A DNA stretch of 64,000 nucleotides from a candidate division Hyd24-12 bacterium UBA6080 (GCA_002436025.1 DIXM01000001.1:1-64000); one strand, 5' to 3'. Shown: positions 7,766 through 16,200, counted from the first letter of the stretch. Numbers and translations are program-made. Notes: a model not told the origin generated them from the sequence alone.

Positions 7766-8965
7766 CTATCTCAGTAGAATCACCCGAGATGCAGCAGATC
7801 TCTCGGATCCACCGACAAGGCGGATAAGATAGATCCCGTTTGCAAGAGTTTCGCCGTTTGAGCTGCTGCAATCCCACAAGACGGTTTGCTGGCCTTCAGA
7901 AACAGCTCCGAGTTCCTGGCTCTTCACGAGTCTGCCGGACACATCGTAAGCTTCAAGCGTAACCGAAGCGAGCCCAGGAGACTGAAATACAACGGAGGCA
8001 GTACTGCTTACGGGATTTGGGTAGACCGTGCTGATGGAGAGAAGACCCTGAATAGGGGCAGACATGACATCCTTAACACCAAGCCCATAGTAGCGAAGAC
8101 CGAGGCTGTGGTGGCCTCCGCCTGCAACAGCGACGAATCCAGCGTTAGGAAAGGAAACGGTGCATTGGCCAAAGGAGTTATCCCCCCAGGCAACGATAGA
8201 GCCGTTTGCCTTAAGGCCAAGACTGTGATTCCCTCCTCCTGCAACAGCGATGAAAGGCCCTGAGTCAGGAACATCACATTGGCCGCTGTTGTTCTTCCCC
8301 CAAGCCACGATCGAGCTGTCTTCCTTCAGGCCAAGGCTGTGGTAGCCTCCTCCTGCGATGGCAACGAAGCCCATGTTAGGCTCGGGAACAGTGCATTGGC
8401 CAAATTCGTTCCACCCCCAGGCCTCGATCGAGCCGTCTTCCCTCAAGCCAAGGCTGTTATACACTCCCGCAGCAACAGCGACGAAGCCCGTGTTAGGCGA
8501 GGGAACAAGGCATTGACCCCAGTTGTTATACCCCCACGCGACGATCGAGCCATCTTCCTTGAGACCGAGGCTGTGGCCATTTCCAGCCGCAACAGCCACG
8601 AAGTTTGAGTTGGGCGAGGGAACATCGCATTGGCCGTAGTAGTTAACCCCCCATGCAACGATCGAGCCATCTTCCTTCAAGCCAAGGCTGTGATTCCATC
8701 CACCAGCAATAGCCATGAAGCCCTTGTTAGGCGATGGAACGGTGTATTGGCTAATAAACCCCCATGCCTCGATGGAGCCGTCTTCCTTCACGCCAAGACT
8801 GAAATTGTAACCCGCTGCAACAGCGACGAAGCTTAAGTTGGGCGAGGGAACATCGCATTGGCCGAAGAGGTTATACCCCCACGCGACGATCGAGTAGTCC
8901 TGTGCATGGGCAAGCCCTACAAACCCAAGAACAGGTAACATAGATAACACTACAAATTCCTTCAT
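7766..8965 (-). CDS. Secreted RCC1-type seven-unit beta-propeller with C-terminal sorting domain
   Basis: The product has 399 residues from ATG 8965, which has CGGGAGGA upstream and gives a clean signal peptide (MKEFVVLSMLPVLGFVGLAHA). Seven units of about 40-45 residues carry SIVAWGxNxxGQCxVPSPN, then FVAVAAGxxHSLGLKEDG, the RCC1 pattern. That predicts a seven-bladed propeller. The last ~85 residues form the sorting domain: VYPNPVSS, DVSGRLV, LANGIY, ending RVILLR, as in type IX-secreted proteins. It should be exported to the surface or medium. The ligand is unknown. It is flanked on both sides by the HTH repeats. Confidence 0.85.
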   Translation of the reverse strand: MKEFVVLSMLPVLGFVGLAHAQDYSIVAWGYNLFGQCDVPSPNLSFVAVAAGYNFSLGVKEDGSIEAWGFISQYTVPSPNKGFMAIAGGWNHSLGLKEDGSIVAWGVNYYGQCDVPSPNSNFVAVAAGNGHSLGLKEDGSIVAWGYNNWGQCLVPSPNTGFVAVAAGVYNSLGLREDGSIEAWGWNEFGQCTVPEPNMGFVAIAGGGYHSLGLKEDSSIVAWGKNNSGQCDVPDSGPFIAVAGGGNHSLGLKANGSIVAWGDNSFGQCTVSFPNAGFVAVAGGGHHSLGLRYYGLGVKDVMSAPIQGLLSISTVYPNPVSSTASVVFQSPGLASVTLEAYDVSGRLVKSQELGAVSEGQQTVLWDCSSSNGETLANGIYLIRLVGGSERSAASRVILLR

Positions 8966-9269
8966 AGCGTATCCTCCCGATGCATCGGTTATCTGCCTTC
9001 TTCTTTGAATCATGGTCACCATTTCACTGCGTGTCAACGAGTCGAATGCTAGTTACCCAGCAACCACCTCATCCCCTCCCAGCGGGGCGCATTCTTTTCG
9101 TGTTCTTCGGACTGAAGGTTCACCGGGGAAAAAACAGGTGCTGGGCAAAGGCCGCCGTTTTCACAGCGGCTCTTGTCCAGCCCGGGTCCGGTCAGGTCAG
9201 CTTGCTTCCCTCATCTGTACCCGGATGCAGGGCATGATCTCCCAGAAAGCTTCGCGGGGGATGACATAG

Positions 9270-9302
9270 GTTTCCCGCATAGAGGACATTTGTCAGGGTG
9301 AC
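9270..9302. repeat. Solo IS3-family end remnant
   Basis: TTTCCCGCATAGAGGACATTTGT followed by CAGGGTGAC matches the left end of the IS at 4320-4362 (TAGAGGACATTTGT is identical). No transposase is nearby. The rest of 8966-9269 holds no recognised gene. Confidence 0.5.
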
Positions 9303-9652
9303 CTTAGGATTTGCGAAGACTGTTTCCTCAGCTCCCTCTCCGTCACCAGCCTCCGCTCCCAGTAGTCTCCCAGCGCCAGAACCCGTTCGATCTCAAGCTT
9401 TGGAAGGTCCAACAGGGATAACCACTGAGTAACCCTGGCCCTGGACATCCCATGCCTTCTGGCCAGTTCCGCTCTGGAGATACCGTCTCGCTTCAGTTCC
9501 TCAGCGAGTTCGAGGGCGAGAACCATTGGATTGCGGAATGTCTTACGGGGTTTCGGTTCCGAAACGGTGGCTGGAAGTATTATGATGATTGTGAAATCCG
9601 CGCTTGAGAATTTCGAGCGGGTAGCGGAACGAGGCGCCAATTCGCTACCCAC
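9293..9652 (-). CDS. Small HTH protein, array copy B
   Basis: The conserved core is RKTFRNPMVLALELAEELKR, then ISRAELARRHGMSRARVTQWL, then LALGDYWERRLVTERELRK. It is closer to copies C and D than to A and E. It is intact through the core. The start at 9652 lies inside a 17-bp inverted repeat, so translation may begin further in. This copy sits 50 bases beyond the end of the propeller gene at 9703. Probable DNA-binding protein; function unknown. Confidence 0.65.
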   Translation of the reverse strand: MGSELAPRSATRSKFSSADFTIIIILPATVSEPKPRKTFRNPMVLALELAEELKRDGISRAELARRHGMSRARVTQWLSLLDLPKLEIERVLALGDYWERRLVTERELRKQSSQILRSP

Positions 9653-9659
9653 TCGAAAT
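9610..9659. promoter_or_regulatory. Long inverted repeat upstream of HTH copy B
   Basis: ATTTCGAGCGGGTAGCG at 9610-9626 is the inverse of 9643-9659 with one mismatch, around a 16-base centre. The same structure lies at 11663-11712 by copy C. It is a candidate operator for the HTH protein or an RNA hairpin in the leader. The centre (AGGCGCCAATT) is shared with copy A, which lacks the arms. Confidence 0.6.
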
Positions 9660-9663
9660 CTCG

Positions 9664-9692
9664 GTTCATCACCATTAAGGCGGGTTGCCTGC
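9664..9692. repeat. GTTCATCACCATTAAGG element by copy B
   Basis: Single copy with a diverged G-rich tail (CGGGTTGCC). It has the same position relative to the HTH core as in copies A and C. Confidence 0.6.
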
Positions 9693-9702
9693 CTTTTCCC
9701 CT

Positions 9703-11244
9703 CTACCTCACCAGCACCACCCGGGTGGAAGCCTGCTGTTCGGTGCTGGAAAGGCTTACGAAGTACACTCCCGATGCCAGGGCGGAACCGCTTCCATCAC
9801 GACCATCCCAGTAGTGGCTGTGGGAACCGACCGGCAGGGTTCCCAGATCCTGCGTCTTCACCAGGCGACCCGCAGTGTCGTAGATTAAAAGTGTCAGCGA
9901 GGATAGCCCGGAGCTAAGGAAGGAGAGGGTCGTTCCAATGGTCATGGGGTTGGGTGAGGCCTGAAGAAGGGAGGACGAGCTACTGATTGCTGGTTCGATT
10001 CCCGTGGATTCCGCAATCCAACAGGCGATGTAGTAGGCAGCAGGGTTCCCACCTGCCTGAGAGAAAATACCGCCCACAAACAAATTCGAACCGCTCAGCG
10101 CAATAGAACGGGCCGAGTTGTTCAATCCACTTCCTAACGCAGACCAGGAAGTGCCGTCCCATAGTGCGATGCAATTTGCGGTAATCCCCCCTGCCAGGGT
10201 GAATGATCCACCCGCATACACATTCGAGCCTGTCACAGCGAGGGTATATACGTATGGGTAAACACCACCAACACCACTTCCCATTGCGTGCCAGGAACTA
10301 CCATTCCACCGGGCGATGCCGTTGGCAGAAATCCCTCCGGCCTGGGTGAAACTGCCGCCCACATACACATCCGAGCCGCTCACGTCGATGGCGAAACACC
10401 CATCATTCAAACCGCTTCCGAGCGCATGCCAGGATGTGCCGTCCCAGCGCGCGATGCGGTTGGCGGGATTGCCCCCGGCTTGTGTAAACACACCTCCCAC
10501 GTACACATCCGAACCACTCAGTGCGATGGTACTGACAGTGCTGTTCACACCACTGCCCAATGCCGACCAGGAACTGCCATCCCAACGTGCGATACGGTTC
10601 GCGGAAATTCCTCCAGCCTGGGTAAAATAGCCACCAATGTACACATCCGAACCGGTGACAGCTATGGCATAGACCCTGTTACTCACACCGCTCCCAAGGG
10701 CTGACCAGGAACTGCCATCCCAACGGGCTATGAAGCGGATATCAGGATTATCCCCAGCTTGCGTAAACCAGCCGCCGACATACACATTTGAACCGCTTAC
10801 TGCGATGGCATTGACCGATTCGTTTACACCGCTCCCAAGGGGCGACCAGGAATCACCGTCCCAACGGGCTATTTTGTTGGCTGGATTACCCCCGGCCATG
10901 GTGAACATGCCTCCTGCATACACATCCGAGCCAGTAACCGCGACGGCGCGGACCGAACTGTTCGTACAAGTTCCCAAAGGGATCCAGTAGCCTTCCGTAC
11001 TCTGCATATCGAAGGAAAGCATTGGTTCCCAATTGGAAGGCTCATCAGAAACAAACAACGGTTCTCCTCCGGTACCGTAGGACATCCGAAACCCAGTTGG
11101 ATCGAAACTTCCTGTTATTCCTTCCCTGATCACACCTTCGGGCGTCAGTACGGTTGCCAGGGAGGGATTGGTTTCAGCGAATGCCAAGGAGCTGCTCACG
11201 AGAAAACCCCAAGTCAGGAAAGACAACTCTTGTCCCCCTTTCAA
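9703..11244 (-). CDS. Secreted seven-unit repeat protein (WDGSSWxALGSGVN type) with sorting domain
   Basis: The product has 513 residues from a TTG start; AAGGTG lies about nine bases upstream. There is a signal peptide ending SLAFA, then ETNPSLATVLTPEG, shared with the gene at 12784. Seven units of ~45 residues follow with VSGSDVYVGGxFTQAGG, NRIARWDGSSW and ALGSGVN, as in delta-60/galactose-oxidase-like propellers. The end has ASPNPM, DTAGRLV, SALASGVYF and RVVLVR, a type IX-style sorting domain. It probably folds as a seven-bladed propeller exported to the cell surface. Its ligand is unknown. HTH copies lie on both sides. Confidence 0.8.
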   Translation of the reverse strand: MKGGQELSFLTWGFLVSSSLAFAETNPSLATVLTPEGVIREGITGSFDPTGFRMSYGTGGEPLFVSDEPSNWEPMLSFDMQSTEGYWIPLGTCTNSSVRAVAVTGSDVYAGGMFTMAGGNPANKIARWDGDSWSPLGSGVNESVNAIAVSGSNVYVGGWFTQAGDNPDIRFIARWDGSSWSALGSGVSNRVYAIAVTGSDVYIGGYFTQAGGISANRIARWDGSSWSALGSGVNSTVSTIALSGSDVYVGGVFTQAGGNPANRIARWDGTSWHALGSGLNDGCFAIDVSGSDVYVGGSFTQAGGISANGIARWNGSSWHAMGSGVGGVYPYVYTLAVTGSNVYAGGSFTLAGGITANCIALWDGTSWSALGSGLNNSARSIALSGSNLFVGGIFSQAGGNPAAYYIACWIAESTGIEPAISSSSSLLQASPNPMTIGTTLSFLSSGLSSLTLLIYDTAGRLVKTQDLGTLPVGSHSHYWDGRDGSGSALASGVYFVSLSSTEQQASTRVVLVR

Positions 11245-11366
11245 CGAGGTTCACCTTATCATGCCTACTACTGCGGAATGTAAATACTGTTGAACAGAAG
11301 ATGCGTCAATGGACACCTCGTCCATGACTATCAGGATAAGCAGATTCGCCGGTTGATTGCGCGCTG

Positions 11367-11716
11367 CTACCGGTGTCTCCTTAGTTCTTTCTCCGTCACC
11401 AGCCTCCTGTCCCAGTAGTCCCCCATCGCCAGAACCCTTTCGATCTCACGCTTGGGCAAGTCAAGCAAGGATAACCACTGGGTAACCCGGGCCCGGGACA
11501 TCCCATGCCTTCTGGCCAGTTCTGCCCTGGAGATGCCTTCGCGCTTCAGTTATTCAGCGAGTTCGAAGGCGAGAACCATGGGATTGCGGAATGTCTTTCG
11601 TGTTTTCGGCTCGGATTCGATGGCCAGAAGGATTCTGATGATCGTGAAATCAGCGGCAGAGAATTTCGAGCGGGTAGCGGAACGAGGCGCCAATTCGCTA
11701 CCCACTCGAAATCGGG
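11367..11716 (-). pseudogene. Small HTH gene, array copy C (nonsense mutation)
   Basis: Nearly the same as copy B: HGMSRARVTQWLSLLDLP can be read, and it ends RLVTEKELRRHR. A GAA-to-TAA change breaks ELAEELKR to ELAE-stop at the start of the HTH region. Upstream it keeps the 17-bp inverted repeat and the GTTCATCACC element. The homology with copy A continues further, to about 11788 (TTGACGGGTGGACG). It is inactive as a full-length protein. Confidence 0.75.
11663..11712. promoter_or_regulatory. Long inverted repeat upstream of HTH copy C
   Basis: ATTTCGAGCGGGTAGCG at 11663-11679 pairs with 11696-11712 with one mismatch. Arms and centre are identical to those at 9610-9659. Confidence 0.6.
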
Positions 11717-11745
11717 GTTCATCACCATTAAGGGGGGCACCCCCC
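11717..11745. repeat. GTTCATCACCATTAAGG element by copy C
   Basis: Same as the copies at 7604 and 7641, including the GGGGGGCACCCCCC run. Confidence 0.7.
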
Positions 11746-11825
11746 GATCCTAATCACATAGCGCCTTGACGGGTGGACGTGTTTCTTCAGACAAGGGCGG
11801 AGTTTCGTTGATTCTCCACACAAGG

Positions 11826-12188
11826 TCAGATGTATTGGTTTCCCTTGTGTATTACAGTGCCCTTCAGGACCTGGCCGTTTAGTGTAACCTCAATCCCAAT
11901 CGGGATGAAGAAAAACTTCTTCAGGACGATATGAAGTTCCCCTGAAGAGGGAATCTGACACCGGAATCCCGTAGGGGGTTTCAGTAGTTTCACATCACCG
12001 ATCTGAAGGACGAACTCGATAGTGCCATAGTCCCTAACTCTGTGCCGGCCTCTTCCAGGATCAGGTTCAGTCTGCAGAAGATCCTGGTCTGTGCGGTACA
12101 CGGTGGCACCAGTTCGCTCCCCGACGATGTCCAGTAGTATTCTTGTATCAATCGCTCCCGAATCATCACGGAATTCATACAGCGGCAT
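11826..12188 (-). CDS. Hypothetical 120-residue protein
   Basis: It starts at ATG 12188 after CAGGAGAGATT, a good ribosome site. The product is mostly strand-like (YGTIEFVLQIGDVKLL, LHIVLKKFFFIPIGIEVTLNG), with no signal peptide, membrane segment or recognised motif. It lies between HTH copies C and D and reads in the same direction as both. The gene looks real from its ribosome site and balanced composition. Its function is unknown. Confidence 0.55.
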   Translation of the reverse strand: MPLYEFRDDSGAIDTRILLDIVGERTGATVYRTDQDLLQTEPDPGRGRHRVRDYGTIEFVLQIGDVKLLKPPTGFRCQIPSSGELHIVLKKFFFIPIGIEVTLNGQVLKGTVIHKGNQYI

Positions 12189-12315
12189 AATCTCTCCTGA
12201 CTGGTTCAGCCACTGGTGCTTGCACCCATATATAACACCTGTCAGGGTTTATTGGATCATTCTTATTGAATGTTGGGTTGTGCTGGGCGTGCTTGTTTCA
12301 ATCCAACGTAATGAA

Positions 12316-12723
12316 CTATTCTTTGAAATGCTTCCGAAGCACTTTCTCGGTTTCTGCTTCATCATTCATGGGTTTGAGTTTCCTTAGTTTCCTCTCCGTC
12401 ACCAGCCTCCGGTCCCAGTAATCCCCCATCGCCAGAAACCTTTCGATCTCGATCCTGGGTAGCTCCATCAACGATAACCACTGAGTTACCCTGGCCCGAG
12501 ACAAACCATGCCTTCTTGCCAGCTCCGCCCTTGAGATGCCGTCGCGCTTCAGTTCCTCAGCGAGTTCGATGGCGATAACCATGGGATTGCGGAATGTTTT
12601 TCTTGATTTCAGCTCGGATTCGGTGGCCGGTATGATTCTATGTAAAAACGGCCAGTGGGCATTGGTCACCATTGCCTCTAAAGGGGGGTTCGATGTCCAT
12701 TGACGCCATCGACCTGCAGACAT
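12316..12723 (-). CDS. Small HTH protein, array copy D
   Basis: The core is SRKTFRNPMVIAIELAEELK, then ISRAELARRHGLSRARVTQWL, then LAMGDYWDRRLVTERKLRKL, followed by a longer tail (ETEKVLRKHFKE). The core is intact. The upstream leader has diverged: the inverted repeat is lost and only a weak trace of the CACCATT element remains near 12668. It is divergent from the propeller gene at 12784 with about 60 bases between, so it could control that gene, but this is inference. Start uncertain. Confidence 0.65.
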   Translation of the reverse strand: MSAGRWRQWTSNPPLEAMVTNAHWPFLHRIIPATESELKSRKTFRNPMVIAIELAEELKRDGISRAELARRHGLSRARVTQWLSLMELPRIEIERFLAMGDYWDRRLVTERKLRKLKPMNDEAETEKVLRKHFKE

Positions 12724-12783
12724 ATTTAACTCTGTATCATTCTGCTATCAAGGTTTTAACGATCTCTCTGAAGGGGGTAGGCA

Positions 12784-14265
12784 ATGAAGGCTCACTTGGT
12801 GTTTGTCCTTTCAGTGATCGCCTCGGCAGGGTTCGCTGAGACCAATCCATCCCTGGCAACGGTACTGACTCCCGACGGAGCTGTCATGGAGGGCGTTTCA
12901 GGCAGCTTCGATCCATCGGGGTTCCGTATGACCTACGGACCTGGTGGAGAACCTTTGTTTGTCCCGGATGATCAGGATGCTGGAGGCTCCTGGTCGATTC
13001 TGGGAATCGGTATGAACGGCATTGTCCGTGCCATCGCGCTCAGCGGCTCGGATGTGTATGTGGGGGGCTATTTCACCCAGGCCGGAGGCAACCCCGCCAA
13101 CCACATCGCCCGTTGGGACGGCAGTTCCTGGCATGCTCTGGGGAGTGGTCTGAACAACGTGGTTCATGCCATCGCGGTAAGCGGTTCGAATGTCTATGCG
13201 GGCGGCGAATTCACGCAGGCAGGGGTGATACCCGTTAATTACATCGCCCGTTGGAACGGCAGTTCCTGGTCGGCTCTGGGCAGTGGTCTGAACGCATATG
13301 TTCTTGCCATAAAGGTTAGTGGCTCGGCTGTGTATGTGGGTGGCGGTTTCACCCAGGCCGGTGGGGTCACCGCCAGTCGTATCGCCCGCTGGAACGGCAG
13401 TACCTGGTCGGCCCTGGGAAGTGGTGTGAACCACTCAGTCTATGCCATCGATGTAAGTGCTACTGCTGGTGTGTTGTATGCGGGCGGTGGTTTCACCCAG
13501 GCCGGGGTGATACCCGTTAATCACATCGCTCGCTGGAACGGTACTTCCTGGTCGGCACTCGGGAGTGGTGTAAACAACTGGGTCCGAGCCATAGCAGTAA
13601 GCGGTTCGGATGTTTATGTGGGTGGGGAGTTTACCCAGGCCGGGGTGATACCCGTTAATCACATCGCCCGTTGGAACGGTACTTCCTGGTCGGCACTGGG
13701 AAGTGGTGTGAACAGCACTGTCAGTGCCATCGCTGTCAGCGGCTCGGCCCTGTATGCCGGCGGCAGTTTCACCCTGGCCTCAGGTTTTCCCGCAAACCGC
13801 ATCGCCCGCTGGGACGGCAGCGCCTTGCATGCGCTGGGAAGTGGTGTGAACAGCACTGTCAGTGCCATCGCTGTCAGCGGCTGGGATGTGTATGTTGGCG
13901 GCACTTTCATCGAGGCCGGTGGCTACCCTGCCAATCACATCGCCCTCTGGGAAGAGGAGCCAACGGGAATCGAATCACACGCGGAAGAAGCACCACCAGT
14001 ACTCCAGGCCTCACCCAACCCCATGATATCCGGTACAAGCCTTTCGTTCCAGAGCATCGGGCCTTCCCCTTTGACCCTTGAGGTCTACGACATCACGGGG
14101 CGCCTCGTCAGAACACAGATACTGGGAACCCTGCCAGTCGGTTCGCACTCCCACTACTGGGACAGCCGTGATGAAAACGGTTCTGCCCTGACATCGGGCG
14201 TCTATTGCATCAGGATTTCCAGCACTGAGTTTCAGGCAGCAACGCGGGTTGTTCTTGTAAGATAG
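12784..14265 (+). CDS. Secreted seven-unit repeat protein, paralogue of 9703
   Basis: The product has 493 residues. ATG 12784 follows AAGGGGGTAGGC. The signal peptide is MKAHLVFVLSVIASAGFA, then ETNPSLATVLTPDG. Seven ALGSGVN-type units each have VSGSDVYVGG, FTQAGG and IARWNGSSW. The C-terminal sorting domain has ASPNPM, DITGRLV, ALTSGVYC and RVVLVR. Some units are nearly identical in DNA: ~48 bases around 13696 and 13834, and CAGGCCGGGGTGATACCCGT more than once. That suggests recent unit duplication. It is predicted to be a surface or extracellular propeller. Ligand unknown. Confidence 0.8.
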   Translation: MKAHLVFVLSVIASAGFAETNPSLATVLTPDGAVMEGVSGSFDPSGFRMTYGPGGEPLFVPDDQDAGGSWSILGIGMNGIVRAIALSGSDVYVGGYFTQAGGNPANHIARWDGSSWHALGSGLNNVVHAIAVSGSNVYAGGEFTQAGVIPVNYIARWNGSSWSALGSGLNAYVLAIKVSGSAVYVGGGFTQAGGVTASRIARWNGSTWSALGSGVNHSVYAIDVSATAGVLYAGGGFTQAGVIPVNHIARWNGTSWSALGSGVNNWVRAIAVSGSDVYVGGEFTQAGVIPVNHIARWNGTSWSALGSGVNSTVSAIAVSGSALYAGGSFTLASGFPANRIARWDGSALHALGSGVNSTVSAIAVSGWDVYVGGTFIEAGGYPANHIALWEEEPTGIESHAEEAPPVLQASPNPMISGTSLSFQSIGPSPLTLEVYDITGRLVRTQILGTLPVGSHSHYWDSRDENGSALTSGVYCIRISSTEFQAATRVVLVR

Positions 14266-14284
14266 GCCGACTGTGGGATTCAAA

Positions 14285-14334
14285 GAGGAGGGCCGCTGAT
14301 TCTACATCTACAGTGGCCCTTCTCTCATTCCGGT
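14285..14334 (+). terminator. Hairpin after the propeller gene
   Basis: GAGGAGGGCCGCT at 14285 pairs with AGTGGCCCTTCTC ending at 14334, 11 of 13 positions, 20 bases after the stop. The T-run is short (TCTCATTCC). Probably the end of the 12784 transcript. Confidence 0.5.
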
Positions 14335-14434
14335 CTGCCCAGGTCAGGCTGGATTGGTTGTCTAATCTCCAGCTGCTTGCCTTTAATCAAAACAGGCTAC
14401 GCGTAAGGTTAGTTATCCGGCATAAAACTTGGCG

Positions 14435-14690
14435 ATTCCGAAGCTTTCCTCAACCCTCTCTCCGTCACCAGCCTCCGCTCCCATAGTCCCCCCTCGCCTC
14501 AATCTCCAGCAGCAATTCCCGGGGGAGGTTCAGAAGATTCAACTTCTGCGTAATCCTGGCCCGGGAGCACCCGAACCTCCTGGCAGGATCTGCCCTGCTC
14601 AATCCTTCCAGTTCCATGGCGAGAGCAATCTCCCTGGCCTGGATGACCGGATTCCTGAAAACTTCGTGTTAACTACGTTTTATTGGTTTT
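14435..14690 (-). pseudogene. Small HTH gene, array copy E (broken)
   Basis: It closely matches copy A at the DNA level: HEVFRNPVIQ, AMELEGLSRADPARRFGCSRARITQKLNLLN (read in pieces). A TAA lies just before HEVFRNP, and a one-base loss (CTCCCATAGT against CTCCCAGTAGT) shifts the frame near the GDYWERR site. It is inactive. The AT-rich stretch that follows, 14690-14860, holds no gene. Confidence 0.7.
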
Positions 14691-14865
14691 TTATGATTTG
14701 ATGTTTAGCAGATAATGGCTTGATATACTATACAGATATTGGCATTATATCCTATTATGTTATTTATCTGATATCTATTATAGCTATCTTATGCGATATG
14801 TTCTGTTTTCTTCATTATCGTGTGTCTGCATTGTTTTCATTGCTTCAGATCAATATGTGGCTGAC

Positions 14866-14893
14866 TTGACTTGTGCTTGGAATATTGTATACT
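14866..14893 (+). promoter_or_regulatory. Sigma-70-type promoter for the 14930 gene
   Basis: TTGACT at 14866, 16 bases, then TATACT at 14888-14893. The start codon is 37 bases after the -10 box. It lies in an AT-rich stretch. Confidence 0.7.
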
Positions 14894-14929
14894 ATTAAAG
14901 GTTATTAGTAAAATTATTTGGAGGTTATC

Positions 14930-15493
14930 ATGAAAAATGTTATCCTCTGTCTCATCGGTGCAGCTGTAGTCGCATATTGTGATCAGACTGTCTGGAGTTA
15001 CGATCTTACTCAATTGCCTGATGGTTGGAGCTATACCGGCGGGTGGCAGTTCGATTCAACCGGGGCTCATGTTTACATCCAGATTTGGTCCGACATTACC
15101 GGAACTAACAGTATTTACACCGAAACTCTTCTTATACCAGAGGGCACTGATTCCCTGACACTGTTTATTCCCCAGTTCGTCAGCGGAGGCTGTAATGATG
15201 GTTTTGCGATTGCCAGGGTGAAGGTCACTCTGAACGGCGGCGCATCACAGACAGTGTGGGAAGAAGTCTGGTATGATTCTTTTGGCGAAAACTCCGATCC
15301 CATAACTGTGGGTCTGGATGTTTCACCCGGAGACTCACTCTCCTTTTACTTCGGGTGTGATGTATGTGTTGTGGGAAGCTATGGAGCAGGGAACATTTTC
15401 TGGAATCTGTGGGATCTTGAGCTTGTGCTGCATGGCGATATTCAACCATTGCGTGCTGTAACCTGGGGTGAGATAAAGTCCTGTTTTCAATAG
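14930..15493 (+). CDS. Secreted hypothetical protein
   Basis: The product has 187 residues from ATG 14930, placed seven bases after TTTGGAGG; the upstream TTG is not needed. The signal peptide is MKNVILCLIGAAVVAYC. The mature part is rich in aromatic and Asp residues with alternating strands (WSYTGGWQFDSTGAHVYI, LFIPQFVSGGCNDGFAIA). It resembles jelly-roll or carbohydrate-binding type sandwiches in appearance only. It has no sorting domain. It has its own strong promoter and sits between HTH remnants E and F. Function unknown. Confidence 0.6.
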   Translation: MKNVILCLIGAAVVAYCDQTVWSYDLTQLPDGWSYTGGWQFDSTGAHVYIQIWSDITGTNSIYTETLLIPEGTDSLTLFIPQFVSGGCNDGFAIARVKVTLNGGASQTVWEEVWYDSFGENSDPITVGLDVSPGDSLSFYFGCDVCVVGSYGAGNIFWNLWDLELVLHGDIQPLRAVTWGEIKSCFQ

Positions 15494-15584
15494 CATCCCT
15501 ATAAGCGCCGGAGGCAAACGCAGGACGAGTGGTTTCTGCCGCTTCATATCTCATGCAGCCAATTTCCCTTGATACTGCTCTCGC

Positions 15585-15672
15585 AGTTTCCTCTCCGTCA
15601 CCATCCTCCTCTCCCAGTTGTCCCCAATCGACTGGACCTCAGACAGCAAATCTCGAATAGGGTTCAGGAGGC
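15585..15672 (-). pseudogene. HTH array copy F, 3' half only
   Basis: Read leftward it gives LNPIRDLLSEVQSIGDNWER, then RMVTERKLRE, matching LNLPRDLLLEIEAMGDYWER and RLVTER of copy A. The N-terminal half is missing here. A matching N-terminal half (copy G) lies at 16201-16352, beyond the gene at 15767. Confidence 0.65.
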
Positions 15673-15696
15673 ACGGCAGAGATCTACATGAATCCC

Positions 15697-15725
15697 TTGA
15701 CATTTTTACTAACTCCCGCCATTAT
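15697..15725 (+). promoter_or_regulatory. Sigma-70-type promoter for the 15767 gene
   Basis: TTGACA at 15697-15702, 17 bases, then CATTAT at 15720-15725. The start is 42 bases further on. Confidence 0.6.
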
Positions 15726-15766
15726 CCAACAATGTAAAGCTAACCTTCAACCAATTGGGAGCAAAT

Positions 15767-16162
15767 ATGAAATACCTCTTCATTTTACTCATTACTGCAT
15801 ACGTAGCACTTGCAGGCCAGACACCCATGGGTGATTCGGAGGGCAACACTCCCCCGCCTGACAGGAACATTGACGATATCAGAGAGATCCTGGATGGAGT
15901 GAAAGCATCCGTTCAGGAAGCTTATGAAGGACTTCTTATAACCGAGCCCGAAGCTTCGGGGGACATCTTTGTAAGGTTTGCCATCACTCCGGATGGTGCG
16001 GTAACCGACCTGGAGGTCACATGCACCGACGGGCTTGAAACCCTCGTTGATCCCGTGACCGAAACTATGACATCACTGGACTTCGGCAGCTGTCCAGGGC
16101 AGGCGGAGAACCTTCCTGTTTCCATCCCCATCTCTCTTCTTCCACCACAGCAGGAATCCTAG
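15767..16162 (+). CDS. Secreted protein with AgmX/PglI- or TonB-C-like domain
   Basis: The product has 131 residues from ATG 15767 (GGAG upstream). The signal peptide is MKYLFILLITAYVALAG. The second half reads GDIFVRFAITPDGAVTDLEV, then a Cys-rich LDFGSCPG, then VSIPISL, the pattern of the AgmX/PglI C-terminal (TonB-like) domain, but without the long Pro-rich linker or inner-membrane anchor of TonB itself. It is probably a free periplasmic domain. The gene appears to sit inside a split HTH copy (F/G) and carries its own promoter. Confidence 0.6.
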   Translation: MKYLFILLITAYVALAGQTPMGDSEGNTPPPDRNIDDIREILDGVKASVQEAYEGLLITEPEASGDIFVRFAITPDGAVTDLEVTCTDGLETLVDPVTETMTSLDFGSCPGQAENLPVSIPISLLPPQQES

Positions 16163-16200
16163 ATCTGACGGAGAGCAACGGAAAACCTGAGCCTTCATGC

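Noticed and set aside
9985..10020. T-loop-like GGTTCGATTCC, a possible tRNA
   Set aside because: It lies inside the coding sequence of the secreted propeller (GIEPAIS region), with no acceptor or anticodon stems around it.
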